Assembly: GCA_913056285.1 (NCBI GenBank) | Contig: CAJXNE010000073.1 | Location: forward strand, 1 to 9,396 | Direction of reading: 5' to 3' | Length of the DNA stretch: 9,396 nucleotides | Origin: an uncultured Zetaproteobacteria bacterium | GTDB lineage: Bacteria > Pseudomonadota > Zetaproteobacteria > Mariprofundales > Mariprofundaceae | Part shown: positions 1-5,201 of the stretch, piece after piece | Position numbering within the stretch: position 1 is the stretch's first letter | Layout of the letters: the number at the start of each line of letters is the position of its first letter | The notes under the pieces: model-generated | Seen by the model: the letters and a program-made list of their open reading frames with translations, nothing else | What the model was told of the DNA's origin: nothing | The model's database searches: none | Made by a program: the position numbers and the translations under genes

Positions 1-1
1 G

Positions 2-214
2 GGTTATGGCTATCGCAAGACCACCGGCATAGCAAACAACATCAAGGTTCAGACCTTCAAGGTTGGCGCATCTTATAGCTTTTATCAGAATATGATTCTT
101 TCTCTATCATATCAGAATGATAAACTCACGACTGATGCTGCGACTGCTTTTATTACGGGTAATGGTGCTGGCAACACCAAGACCACGGTTCTGGATTACG
201 TGATCTACCTGTAA
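2..214 (+). CDS. Outer-membrane beta-barrel (porin-like) protein, C-terminal fragment
   Basis: This is an open frame entering from the left edge and ending at TAA 212-214, giving the last 70 residues of a protein. The visible sequence alternates polar and hydrophobic or aromatic residues in short stretches (FKVGASYSF, MILSLSYQND, TTVLDYVIYL). They are separated by Asn/Gly/Thr-rich turns, which is the pattern of membrane beta strands in porins. The last strand reaches the very C-terminus, as in Bam-inserted outer-membrane proteins, although the final residue is Leu rather than the usual Phe. The N-terminus, signal peptide and exact family lie outside the window. Assignment to a beta-barrel is inferred from the strand pattern and the terminal position, and no specific porin family is recognised. 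A strong terminator follows 33 bases downstream, so this is the last gene of its transcript. Confidence 0.6.
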   Translation, partial: GYGYRKTTGIANNIKVQTFKVGASYSFYQNMILSLSYQNDKLTTDAATAFITGNGAGNTKTTVLDYVIYL

Positions 215-247
215 AACAGCAACACGATTACTGTAACAGTATTCCGG

Positions 248-277
248 AAAGGGAGGGCGCTTGCGCCCTCCCTTTTT
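248..277 (+). terminator. Rho-independent terminator after the barrel gene
   Basis: A perfect 13-base inverted repeat runs from AAAGGGAGGGCGC at 248-260 to GCGCCCTCCCTTT at 263-275. It can form a 12-bp stem closed by a CTTG tetraloop, with five T's at the 3' side (273-277). An A-run on the 5' side gives some capacity on the opposite strand too, but no minus-strand gene ends here. It isolates the barrel gene from the lipoprotein gene that follows. Confidence 0.9.
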
Positions 278-316
278 GCTGTTGGTCACAACAGCGGATG
301 ACAATATCTTGACTTT

Positions 317-322
317 TATACT
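317..322 (+). promoter_or_regulatory. Possible -10 element for the lipoprotein gene
   Basis: TATACT matches five of six bases of the sigma-70 -10 consensus and lies in the short gap between the strong terminator and the lipoprotein start, where a new promoter is expected. No good -35 hexamer lies 16-18 bases upstream. The TTGACT at 309-314 is too close to serve. The implied leader would be only about 15 bases long. This is suggestive only. Confidence 0.25.
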
Positions 323-343
323 TCAACCGATGGAATGCCGGGC

Positions 344-1021
344 ATGAAACGATATCCCCTGCTACTAACCCTTGCCCTTTCAGCCTTGTTACTCTCTGCC
401 TGCTCAGGCGGCATGCCCCAGTTATTCTGGTCTGCGAATGATAAGACGCCGGATTATGCCCGTAGCAGCGGCTCTCATGTGCAAGGCAATAGCAGGGTGC
501 CTCTGGATGTGCCGCCGGAACTACGTAAAGATATTGAAGTGCCCATGCCGGACAAGGTTGCTGTTGAAGCTGCATCTGGCAATGCGGGTAGCATGGCAGC
601 CAGAGATCGCAGTGCTGCGGTTGCAGGCTCTGCAGTGAGTCTGGATGCGCGGCGTTATGCCTTCACCCCTGCGCAGGTTTTTTCGGCGACAGTCGATGCG
701 ATGACGGCGTTGAATCTGCCCGTGAGTAGTGTGGACTCACCCAGCGGAACCGTTACCACAGAATGGCTTAGCCAGAATATAAACACTACCAATAATTATC
801 TGAACTCTGTGATGAACATGGTTGGTGCTGGCGGGCCATCAAAAGTGCGCTATCGCTACGTGGTGCGCGTGTTGCGGGTGAGTGATTCGAATACACAACT
901 GGAAATCCGCACGCTGGGGCAACAATACGCCAACCATCACTGGTCCAGTGTTGCGATGAAGAAGAAAGTAGCCAATGAGTTATTTTCCAGCGTGGAAGAA
1001 CAACTGGCGCGTTTGAAATAG
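344..1021 (+). CDS. BamC-like outer-membrane lipoprotein, single helix-grip domain
   Basis: This is a 225-residue lipoprotein. A signal peptide (KR, then Leu/Ala-rich) ends in the lipobox LLSA-C with the lipidated Cys at residue 20. Ser follows at +2, so outer-membrane sorting is expected. The mature N-terminus is unstructured and contains RVPLDVPPELR near residues 51-61, resembling the proline-rich segment of BamC that contacts BamD. After an Ala/Ser-rich linker, residues from about 105 on form one beta-alpha-beta domain ending in an amphipathic helix (NELFSSVEEQLARLK), like a BamC/NlpB grip domain. E. coli BamC is about 344 residues with two such domains, so this copy is short. Start choice: the ATG at 344 has GGA nine bases upstream, whereas the in-frame ATG at 335 has none at a usable distance. 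The lipoprotein call is firm. The BamC relationship is inferred from motif and fold and could instead be another grip-domain lipoprotein family. Confidence 0.7.
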   Translation: MKRYPLLLTLALSALLLSACSGGMPQLFWSANDKTPDYARSSGSHVQGNSRVPLDVPPELRKDIEVPMPDKVAVEAASGNAGSMAARDRSAAVAGSAVSLDARRYAFTPAQVFSATVDAMTALNLPVSSVDSPSGTVTTEWLSQNINTTNNYLNSVMNMVGAGGPSKVRYRYVVRVLRVSDSNTQLEIRTLGQQYANHHWSSVAMKKKVANELFSSVEEQLARLK

Positions 1022-1152
1022 TCTCGTCAACGCACGCCCGGCTTAAGCTGGCGCATCAGCGATTCTTCAACCAGAAAGCTATACACGCCACGCACGCTTG
1101 TGATGCTAGCGCATAGTAGTATTCATGCATCATCCGAGCTAGCTTTTGCACC

Positions 1153-2481
1153 ATGCGCATTTGCCATATTGGATTAAATCACAAAACCGCACCCGTTGAA
1201 TTGCGTGAGCGGCTCGCTGTCGGCGAGCATGAGATTGCCGAAATTCTGCAGCATCGCATTGAAAACCCGGCGATTCGTGAAGCGGCGCTGCTTTCCACCT
1301 GCAACCGTGTTGAAATGACTGTCGTGACACATGATCCGGATGCGGCCATCGCCGCAGTGCATGAATGGTTTGCCGACAAAGCCGGCATGGATATGGAAGA
1401 TGTCTGCGAGCACCTCTACACTCACACCGCAGAGGGCGCTATTCAACATCTGTTCCGGGTCGCTTCGGGGCTTGATTCGCTGGTGCTGGGCGAACCGCAG
1501 ATTCTTGGTCAGGTCAAGGCATCGTATGAGCAGGCCCTGTCTGCCGGCACGGCAGGCCATGTGTTACATCGCTTGTATCAATCCACATTTAGCGCTGCCA
1601 AGCGCGCCCGCAGTGAAACGGGCATCGGCAAACAGTCGGTCAATGTTTCTTCATGCGCAGTGGAACTGGCGCGCCGTATTTTCGGTGATCTGGCCGGTAA
1701 AACCGTGCTGTTGATGGGGGCAGGCGAAATGGCTGAACTGGCCGCCCGCCATCTCAAAGGTAACGGGTGTACTGATATTCTGGTTGCCAACCGTACCCTG
1801 AAACGGGCTCAGAATCTGGCGCTGGAATTTGAGGGCCATGCGCTGACGATGGAGCAACTGCCGGATTATCTTGATGCCGCCGATATCGTGCTTTCAAGTA
1901 CAGGCGCCAGCACCTTTGTGTTGCTGCCGGATGCTGTGCAGAGCGCCATGCAAAAGCGCCGTGGCAGGCCGATGTTCCTGGTCGATATTGCCGTACCGCG
2001 TGATATCGATCCTCGCATTGGCGAGGTTGATGGGGCTTACCTCTACGATATTGATGATTTGCAGCAAGTGGTGCAGGGCAATGTTGAACATCGCGAACAG
2101 GAAGCCGGATTGGCCGACAATATTATTATTGAGGAAACGGCTGAGTTTCTACGCTGGCTAAAATCGCTCGAATCCGTACCGCTGATTCGCAGTATTCAGC
2201 AGCAGATGGAAATACGGCGCAGTGAAGAGGTTGAAAAGGCGCTGCGTTATATGAAAGATTTTGATGCCGGACAGCTTGAGGCGGTGGAACGTTTCAGCAA
2301 AGCGCTGATGAAACGCTATTTGCATCCAACCCTGAGCACGCTGAAAAAATTGCCGGATGATATCGAAGGCGATTTGCTGATGGGCGCCGCCACGCGTTTG
2401 CTTGATATTGAATCATCCGGGCATGAGCCGGCCTCACCCCATACCCTGCAAAAAGGACACAATGAACACTCGTCTGGATAA
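1153..2481 (+). CDS. hemA: Glutamyl-tRNA reductase
   Basis: This 442-residue NADPH-dependent enzyme reduces glutamyl-tRNA(Glu) to glutamate-1-semialdehyde, the first committed step of the C5 route to 5-aminolevulinate, heme and other tetrapyrroles. The N-terminus has the family signature GLNHKTAPVELRER. The catalytic cysteine is Cys50 in LLSTCNRVE, the same position as in E. coli. SGLDSLVLGEPQILGQVK follows near residues 110-130, and the Rossmann motif GAGEM (189-193) opens the NADPH domain. The C-terminal helices form the dimerisation domain, and the end overlaps prfA. E. coli HemA is 418 residues, and the extra length here is a polar tail. The Shine-Dalgarno is poor, with only GAG about 15 bases upstream, but the ATG fits the family N-terminus and no upstream in-frame start exists. 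The order hemA-prfA-prmC is conserved in many proteobacteria. Confidence 0.97.
   Translation: MRICHIGLNHKTAPVELRERLAVGEHEIAEILQHRIENPAIREAALLSTCNRVEMTVVTHDPDAAIAAVHEWFADKAGMDMEDVCEHLYTHTAEGAIQHLFRVASGLDSLVLGEPQILGQVKASYEQALSAGTAGHVLHRLYQSTFSAAKRARSETGIGKQSVNVSSCAVELARRIFGDLAGKTVLLMGAGEMAELAARHLKGNGCTDILVANRTLKRAQNLALEFEGHALTMEQLPDYLDAADIVLSSTGASTFVLLPDAVQSAMQKRRGRPMFLVDIAVPRDIDPRIGEVDGAYLYDIDDLQQVVQGNVEHREQEAGLADNIIIEETAEFLRWLKSLESVPLIRSIQQQMEIRRSEEVEKALRYMKDFDAGQLEAVERFSKALMKRYLHPTLSTLKKLPDDIEGDLLMGAATRLLDIESSGHEPASPHTLQKGHNEHSSG
2453..2457 (+). promoter_or_regulatory. Ribosome binding site that sets the prfA start inside hemA
   Basis: AAGGA lies four bases before the ATG at 2462, within the hemA coding region. 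It supports this ATG over the upstream in-frame ATG at 2402, which would add 20 residues unlike any release factor N-terminus and has no such site. Confidence 0.75.
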
Positions 2482-3532
2482 TATTCTCAGGCGCCGTGAA
2501 GAAATCACCATCAGCCTCGCCGACCCCGACATCACATCCAACAATAAACGATTTACCAAACTATCGCGTGAATTTTCCGAAATCGAGCCGGTTGCCGAAG
2601 AGGCGGCGCATTATCTGCAGCTGCAACAACAATTGCAGGATAATCAGGACATGGCCGCTGATCCCGACTGCGATGCGGAATTGCGTGAACTGGCCGAAGC
2701 CGAAATTCAGGAACTAAAACAGGCCATTGATGCCAGCGATAGCCGTCTAAACCTGCTGCTGTTGCCCAAAGATCCGAACGATGCCCGTGATATTATTCTG
2801 GAAATCCGCGCTGGCACCGGTGGCGATGAAGCGGCCCTGTTTGCCGCTGATTTGTTCCGCATGTATTGCCGCTATGCCGAAACGCAGGGCTTCAAGGTGG
2901 AGATTCTCTCCGCCAGTGATATCGGCATTGGCGGTTACAAGGAAGTGGTGGCGCAAGTGACCGGTCAGGGCGTATTTTCCCGGTTCAAATTTGAATCGGG
3001 CGTGCACCGGGTGCAGCGCGTACCCGAAACCGAGTCCGGCGGCCGCATTCATACCTCGGCCTGTACGGTGGCCATTCTGCCGGTGGCGGAAGAGGTAGAT
3101 GTGAATATACGCACGGAAGACCTGCGCATCGATGTGTATCGTGCTTCCGGTGCAGGCGGCCAGCATGTCAACAAAACCGAGTCGGCTGTGCGCCTGACCC
3201 ATTTACCCAGCGGTATCGTGGTGACCTGTCAGGATCAGGCCAGTCAGCACAAAAACAAAGCGCAGGCCATGAAAGTATTGCAGGCGCGCTTGTTTGATCG
3301 GGAACAATCCTCTGCCGATGCCCAGCGCGCCGAAGCGCGCAAGGGCATGGTTGGCTCCGGTGATCGCTCGGAGCGCATCCGCACCTACAATTTCCCTCAG
3401 GGGCGCATCACAGATCACCGCATCAATCTGACCTTGTACAAACTGGATCAGATTCTTGGCGGCGATATGGGTGAATTGATTGATGCGCTGCTCACCCATC
3501 ATCAGGCAGAATTGCTCGCTGCCCAGTTATAG
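2462..3532 (+). CDS. prfA: Peptide chain release factor 1 (RF1)
   Basis: This 356-residue class I release factor reads UAA and UAG stop codons and triggers peptidyl-tRNA hydrolysis on the ribosome (E. coli RF1 is 360). The stop-codon recognition tripeptide is Pro-Glu-Thr at 188-190 in RVPETESGGRIHTSAC. This is the PxT class of RF1, whereas RF2 has SPF, and the position matches E. coli PAT 188-190. The catalytic GGQ is at 232-234 in GAGGQHVNKTESAVR, and Gln234 is the expected target of the PrmC encoded next door. The N-terminal coiled-coil helices (1-100) and the C-terminal DHRINLTLYKLDQIL complete the family layout. The first 20 bases overlap the end of hemA in another frame, so translation is probably coupled. 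Confidence 0.98.
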   Translation: MNTRLDNILRRREEITISLADPDITSNNKRFTKLSREFSEIEPVAEEAAHYLQLQQQLQDNQDMAADPDCDAELRELAEAEIQELKQAIDASDSRLNLLLLPKDPNDARDIILEIRAGTGGDEAALFAADLFRMYCRYAETQGFKVEILSASDIGIGGYKEVVAQVTGQGVFSRFKFESGVHRVQRVPETESGGRIHTSACTVAILPVAEEVDVNIRTEDLRIDVYRASGAGGQHVNKTESAVRLTHLPSGIVVTCQDQASQHKNKAQAMKVLQARLFDREQSSADAQRAEARKGMVGSGDRSERIRTYNFPQGRITDHRINLTLYKLDQILGGDMGELIDALLTHHQAELLAAQL

Positions 3533-3560
3533 CCTCAAACACCTTTTTTGTCGGAACGGC

Positions 3561-3565
3561 AGGTG
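3561..3565 (+). promoter_or_regulatory. Ribosome binding site that sets the prmC start
   Basis: AGGTG sits nine bases before the ATG at 3575. A TTG at 3548 lies in the same frame but has only T-rich sequence upstream. The ATG also gives the N-terminus expected for PrmC (MIRELLQHAGMQLKEAG). Confidence 0.65.
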
Positions 3566-3574
3566 CGAAACATA

Positions 3575-4429
3575 ATGATCAGGGAACTACTCCAACATGC
3601 TGGCATGCAATTAAAAGAAGCCGGCTGCGATGCGCCGCGACTGGATGCCGAGTTATTATTGATGCATGTCTGGCAGCTCAGCCGGACTGATTTGATTATC
3701 CGTGCGGGTGATACCGTGCCACAACATATCCTGACTGATTTTAATGTTTGTGTGCAACGGCGCATGAACCGCGAACCGCTGGCCTATATTATTGGCGAAA
3801 AGGAATTCTGGTCGCGTTTGTTTGTGGTGACGCCCGATGTATTGATTCCGAGGCCGGAAACCGAGCATTTAATCGAAGCTGTGCTGGCACGTTTCCCGGA
3901 ACGGAATGGAACATACCGCTTTTGCGATATCGGCACCGGTTCCGGCTGTATTGCAGTGACGCTGGCTTGCGAGTTCCCGCATGCATCCATCATCGCCACC
4001 GATATTTCTGATGCGGCGCTTGCTGTTGCTCGCAGTAATGCCGCGAAACATCACGTTGCGCATCGCATTTGTTTCAGACAAGGCGATATGCTGGCGGCGC
4101 TTCAGTCAAAAGACGCTCCATTGGATGCCATTATTTCCAATCCGCCCTATGTGGCAGCATTGGAAATGGGGGAACTGGAAAAAGAACTGGCACAGGAGCC
4201 GCGCCACGCCCTGACCGATGAGAAGGATGGCTTGCACTATTTATCCACCATTCTGCGCGATGGCCCGGCATATTTGCAGGCCGGCGCTTATATGATGCTG
4301 GAAACCGGCCTCTGTGGTTTACCTGCCACGCCTGAGAATCTAACATTAGAACAAGCCATCCATGATCTGGCCGGCCACCTGCGCTGCGGAATTTATCGCT
4401 CACCCGCGTTGTTTGTTTCGTGTGAATAA
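3575..4429 (+). CDS. prmC: Release factor glutamine N5-methyltransferase
   Basis: This 284-residue S-adenosylmethionine-dependent enzyme methylates the GGQ glutamine of release factors RF1 and RF2, raising termination efficiency. The N-terminal helical domain with APRLDAELLLMHVW recognises the release factor. LIPRPETEHLIEA precedes the Rossmann methyltransferase core. SAM-binding motif I is DIGTGSG (118-124), and the substrate glutamine is held by NPPY (189-192), the family hallmark. YLSTILRDGPAYLQAGAYMMLETG follows as the late core strand. The last 45 or so residues diverge: the usual E-(I/H)-G-xx-Q segment reads LETGLCGLPA and the tail is short. The gene starts 42 bases after prfA, whose product is its substrate, and the gap holds a T-run but no hairpin. 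Cotranscription with hemA and prfA is likely. Confidence 0.95.
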   Translation: MIRELLQHAGMQLKEAGCDAPRLDAELLLMHVWQLSRTDLIIRAGDTVPQHILTDFNVCVQRRMNREPLAYIIGEKEFWSRLFVVTPDVLIPRPETEHLIEAVLARFPERNGTYRFCDIGTGSGCIAVTLACEFPHASIIATDISDAALAVARSNAAKHHVAHRICFRQGDMLAALQSKDAPLDAIISNPPYVAALEMGELEKELAQEPRHALTDEKDGLHYLSTILRDGPAYLQAGAYMMLETGLCGLPATPENLTLEQAIHDLAGHLRCGIYRSPALFVSCE

Positions 4430-4445
4430 AACAGAATACAGACAC

Positions 4446-4473
4446 AAAAAAGCCGCCCCGAAGGACGGCTTTT
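4446..4473 (-). terminator. Shared terminator between convergent prmC and slyD, better formed on the slyD strand
   Basis: Read on the minus strand, the stem is GCCGTCC / GGGCGGC with one U-G wobble. A C(UUCG)G tetraloop closes it, an A-run precedes it and six T's follow (4451-4446), making an excellent intrinsic terminator 20 bases after the slyD stop. Read on the plus strand the same hairpin has a C-A mismatch, a CGAA loop and only four T's, so it should also stop prmC transcripts but less efficiently. Confidence 0.88.
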
Positions 4474-4492
4474 GTCGTTTGGCACAATACAA

Positions 4493-4972
4493 TCAGTGAC
4501 AACAGCCCTCAGTGTGAATATGCCCGTGCTCCAGTTCATCGGCTGAGGCATCGCGAATTGAATCAACCGTGACGTCAAAATGCAGACGCTCGCCGGCCAG
4601 TGGGTGGTTTCCATCGATGGTGATATCATCGCCATCCACATCAGCAATGCGAATGACCTGCATGCCTTGCTCGGTCTGGGCCTGAAATTCCATGCCTACT
4701 TCAATCTTGTCGACACCCTCGAACATATTGCTCGGCACAGTCTGCGTCAGTTCCTTGTTGTATTCGCCATAGGCATCGACGGCTTCTATGCTGACTTCCA
4801 GTGCATCGTCGGCCACCTTGCCTTCCAGTGCTCGCTCCAGCCCCGGGATAATATTCTGCGCCCCGTGCAGATAAACCAGTGGTTCTCCGCTTTCGGATGA
4901 ATCAATCACCGAACCGGCATCGTTCTTCAGGGTATAATGGATGGATACAACTTTATTTTTGGCAATCTGCAT
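4493..4972 (-). CDS. slyD: FKBP-type peptidyl-prolyl isomerase, SlyD family
   Basis: This 159-residue cytoplasmic prolyl isomerase and chaperone is close to E. coli SlyD in domain order. The FKBP half (1-68) contains YLHGAQNIIPGLERALEG and DAYGEYN. The insert-in-flap chaperone domain (about 69-126) contains VPSNMFEGVDKIEVGMEF and ends at IDGNHPLAGERLHFDV. The closing strand and ELEHGH then follow. In E. coli a long His-rich tail binds nickel and feeds hydrogenase maturation. Here the tail is only 11 residues (149-159) with four His and two adjacent Cys, so metal binding is plausible but of lower capacity. A strong Shine-Dalgarno (AGAGGAG, plus-strand positions 4977-4984) lies just before the ATG. 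The gene stands alone, convergent with prmC and divergent from the channel gene. No convincing promoter hexamers are visible upstream. Confidence 0.95.
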   Translation of the reverse strand: MQIAKNKVVSIHYTLKNDAGSVIDSSESGEPLVYLHGAQNIIPGLERALEGKVADDALEVSIEAVDAYGEYNKELTQTVPSNMFEGVDKIEVGMEFQAQTEQGMQVIRIADVDGDDITIDGNHPLAGERLHFDVTVDSIRDASADELEHGHIHTEGCCH

Positions 4973-5088
4973 AATTTCTCCTCTGCATGCTAACTAATAG
5001 GCGCGGCACCCTACGCAACGATACGATCAATGTCGAAACCCTTACAATGAAATCATGACGACCAGCCTGATCAACGGTGGCCTGTAAT

Positions 5089-5100
5089 TTGCTAAAGCAA
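5089..5100. promoter_or_regulatory. Small inverted repeat in the slyD/channel divergent region
   Basis: TTGCT-AA-AGCAA is a perfect 5-base inverted repeat with a 2-base centre, flanked on both sides by GGCC (5079-5082 and 5105-5108). It lies in the roughly 230-base region between the divergent starts of slyD and the channel gene, so it could be an operator. It is short enough to be chance. Nothing else in this region is recognisable. Confidence 0.2.
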
Positions 5101-5192
5101 TAGCGGCCTTGGTTTACCCGAATCGCTTACAAAGCCTGTTAGGGAGATACCAACCAAGCACTTGCGAGTTTGTTGGTGGCATCGACATGTAT

Positions 5193-5196
5193 GGAG
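5193..5196 (+). promoter_or_regulatory. Ribosome binding site that sets the channel start
   Basis: GGAG lies five bases before the ATG at 5202. A competing ATG at 5187 has GGTGG at 5175-5179 with seven bases of spacing and would add five residues. An in-frame TTG at 5109 has no convincing site. The 5202 start puts the first predicted helix about 20 residues in. Confidence 0.6.
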
Positions 5197-5201
5197 TTGT
5201 T

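Noticed and set aside
309..314. TTGACT as a -35 element for the lipoprotein gene
   Set aside because: Its spacing to TATACT is only two bases, and at 17 bases downstream there is no -10-like sequence.
1027..1122. Short minus-strand open stretch ending VEESLMRQLKPGVR in the gap before hemA
   Set aside because: The peptide looks somewhat protein-like, perhaps a gene remnant, but it has only about 31 codons, no ATG and no ribosome binding site.
1101..1132. TGATGC...GCATCA inverted repeat upstream of hemA
   Set aside because: It has only six bases per arm with 20 bases between and no recognisable regulator site. It is not above chance by eye.
2402..2461. prfA starting at the ATG at 2402
   Set aside because: The added 20 residues do not resemble a release-factor N-terminus, and the ATG at 2462 has its own AAGGA.
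2747..3202. Minus-strand open frame (151 codons) opposite prfA
   Set aside because: It mirrors the highly conserved RF1 core and has no family features.
3548..3574. prmC starting at TTG 3548
   Set aside because: It is a rare start codon without a ribosome binding site, and the ATG at 3575 gives the family N-terminus.
5109..5201. Upstream extension of the channel from a TTG at 5109, or the ATG at 5187
   Set aside because: The extension has no membrane or signal character and the TTG has no ribosome binding site. The ATG at 5202 has GGAG at good spacing. The ATG at 5187 remains a possible alternative.
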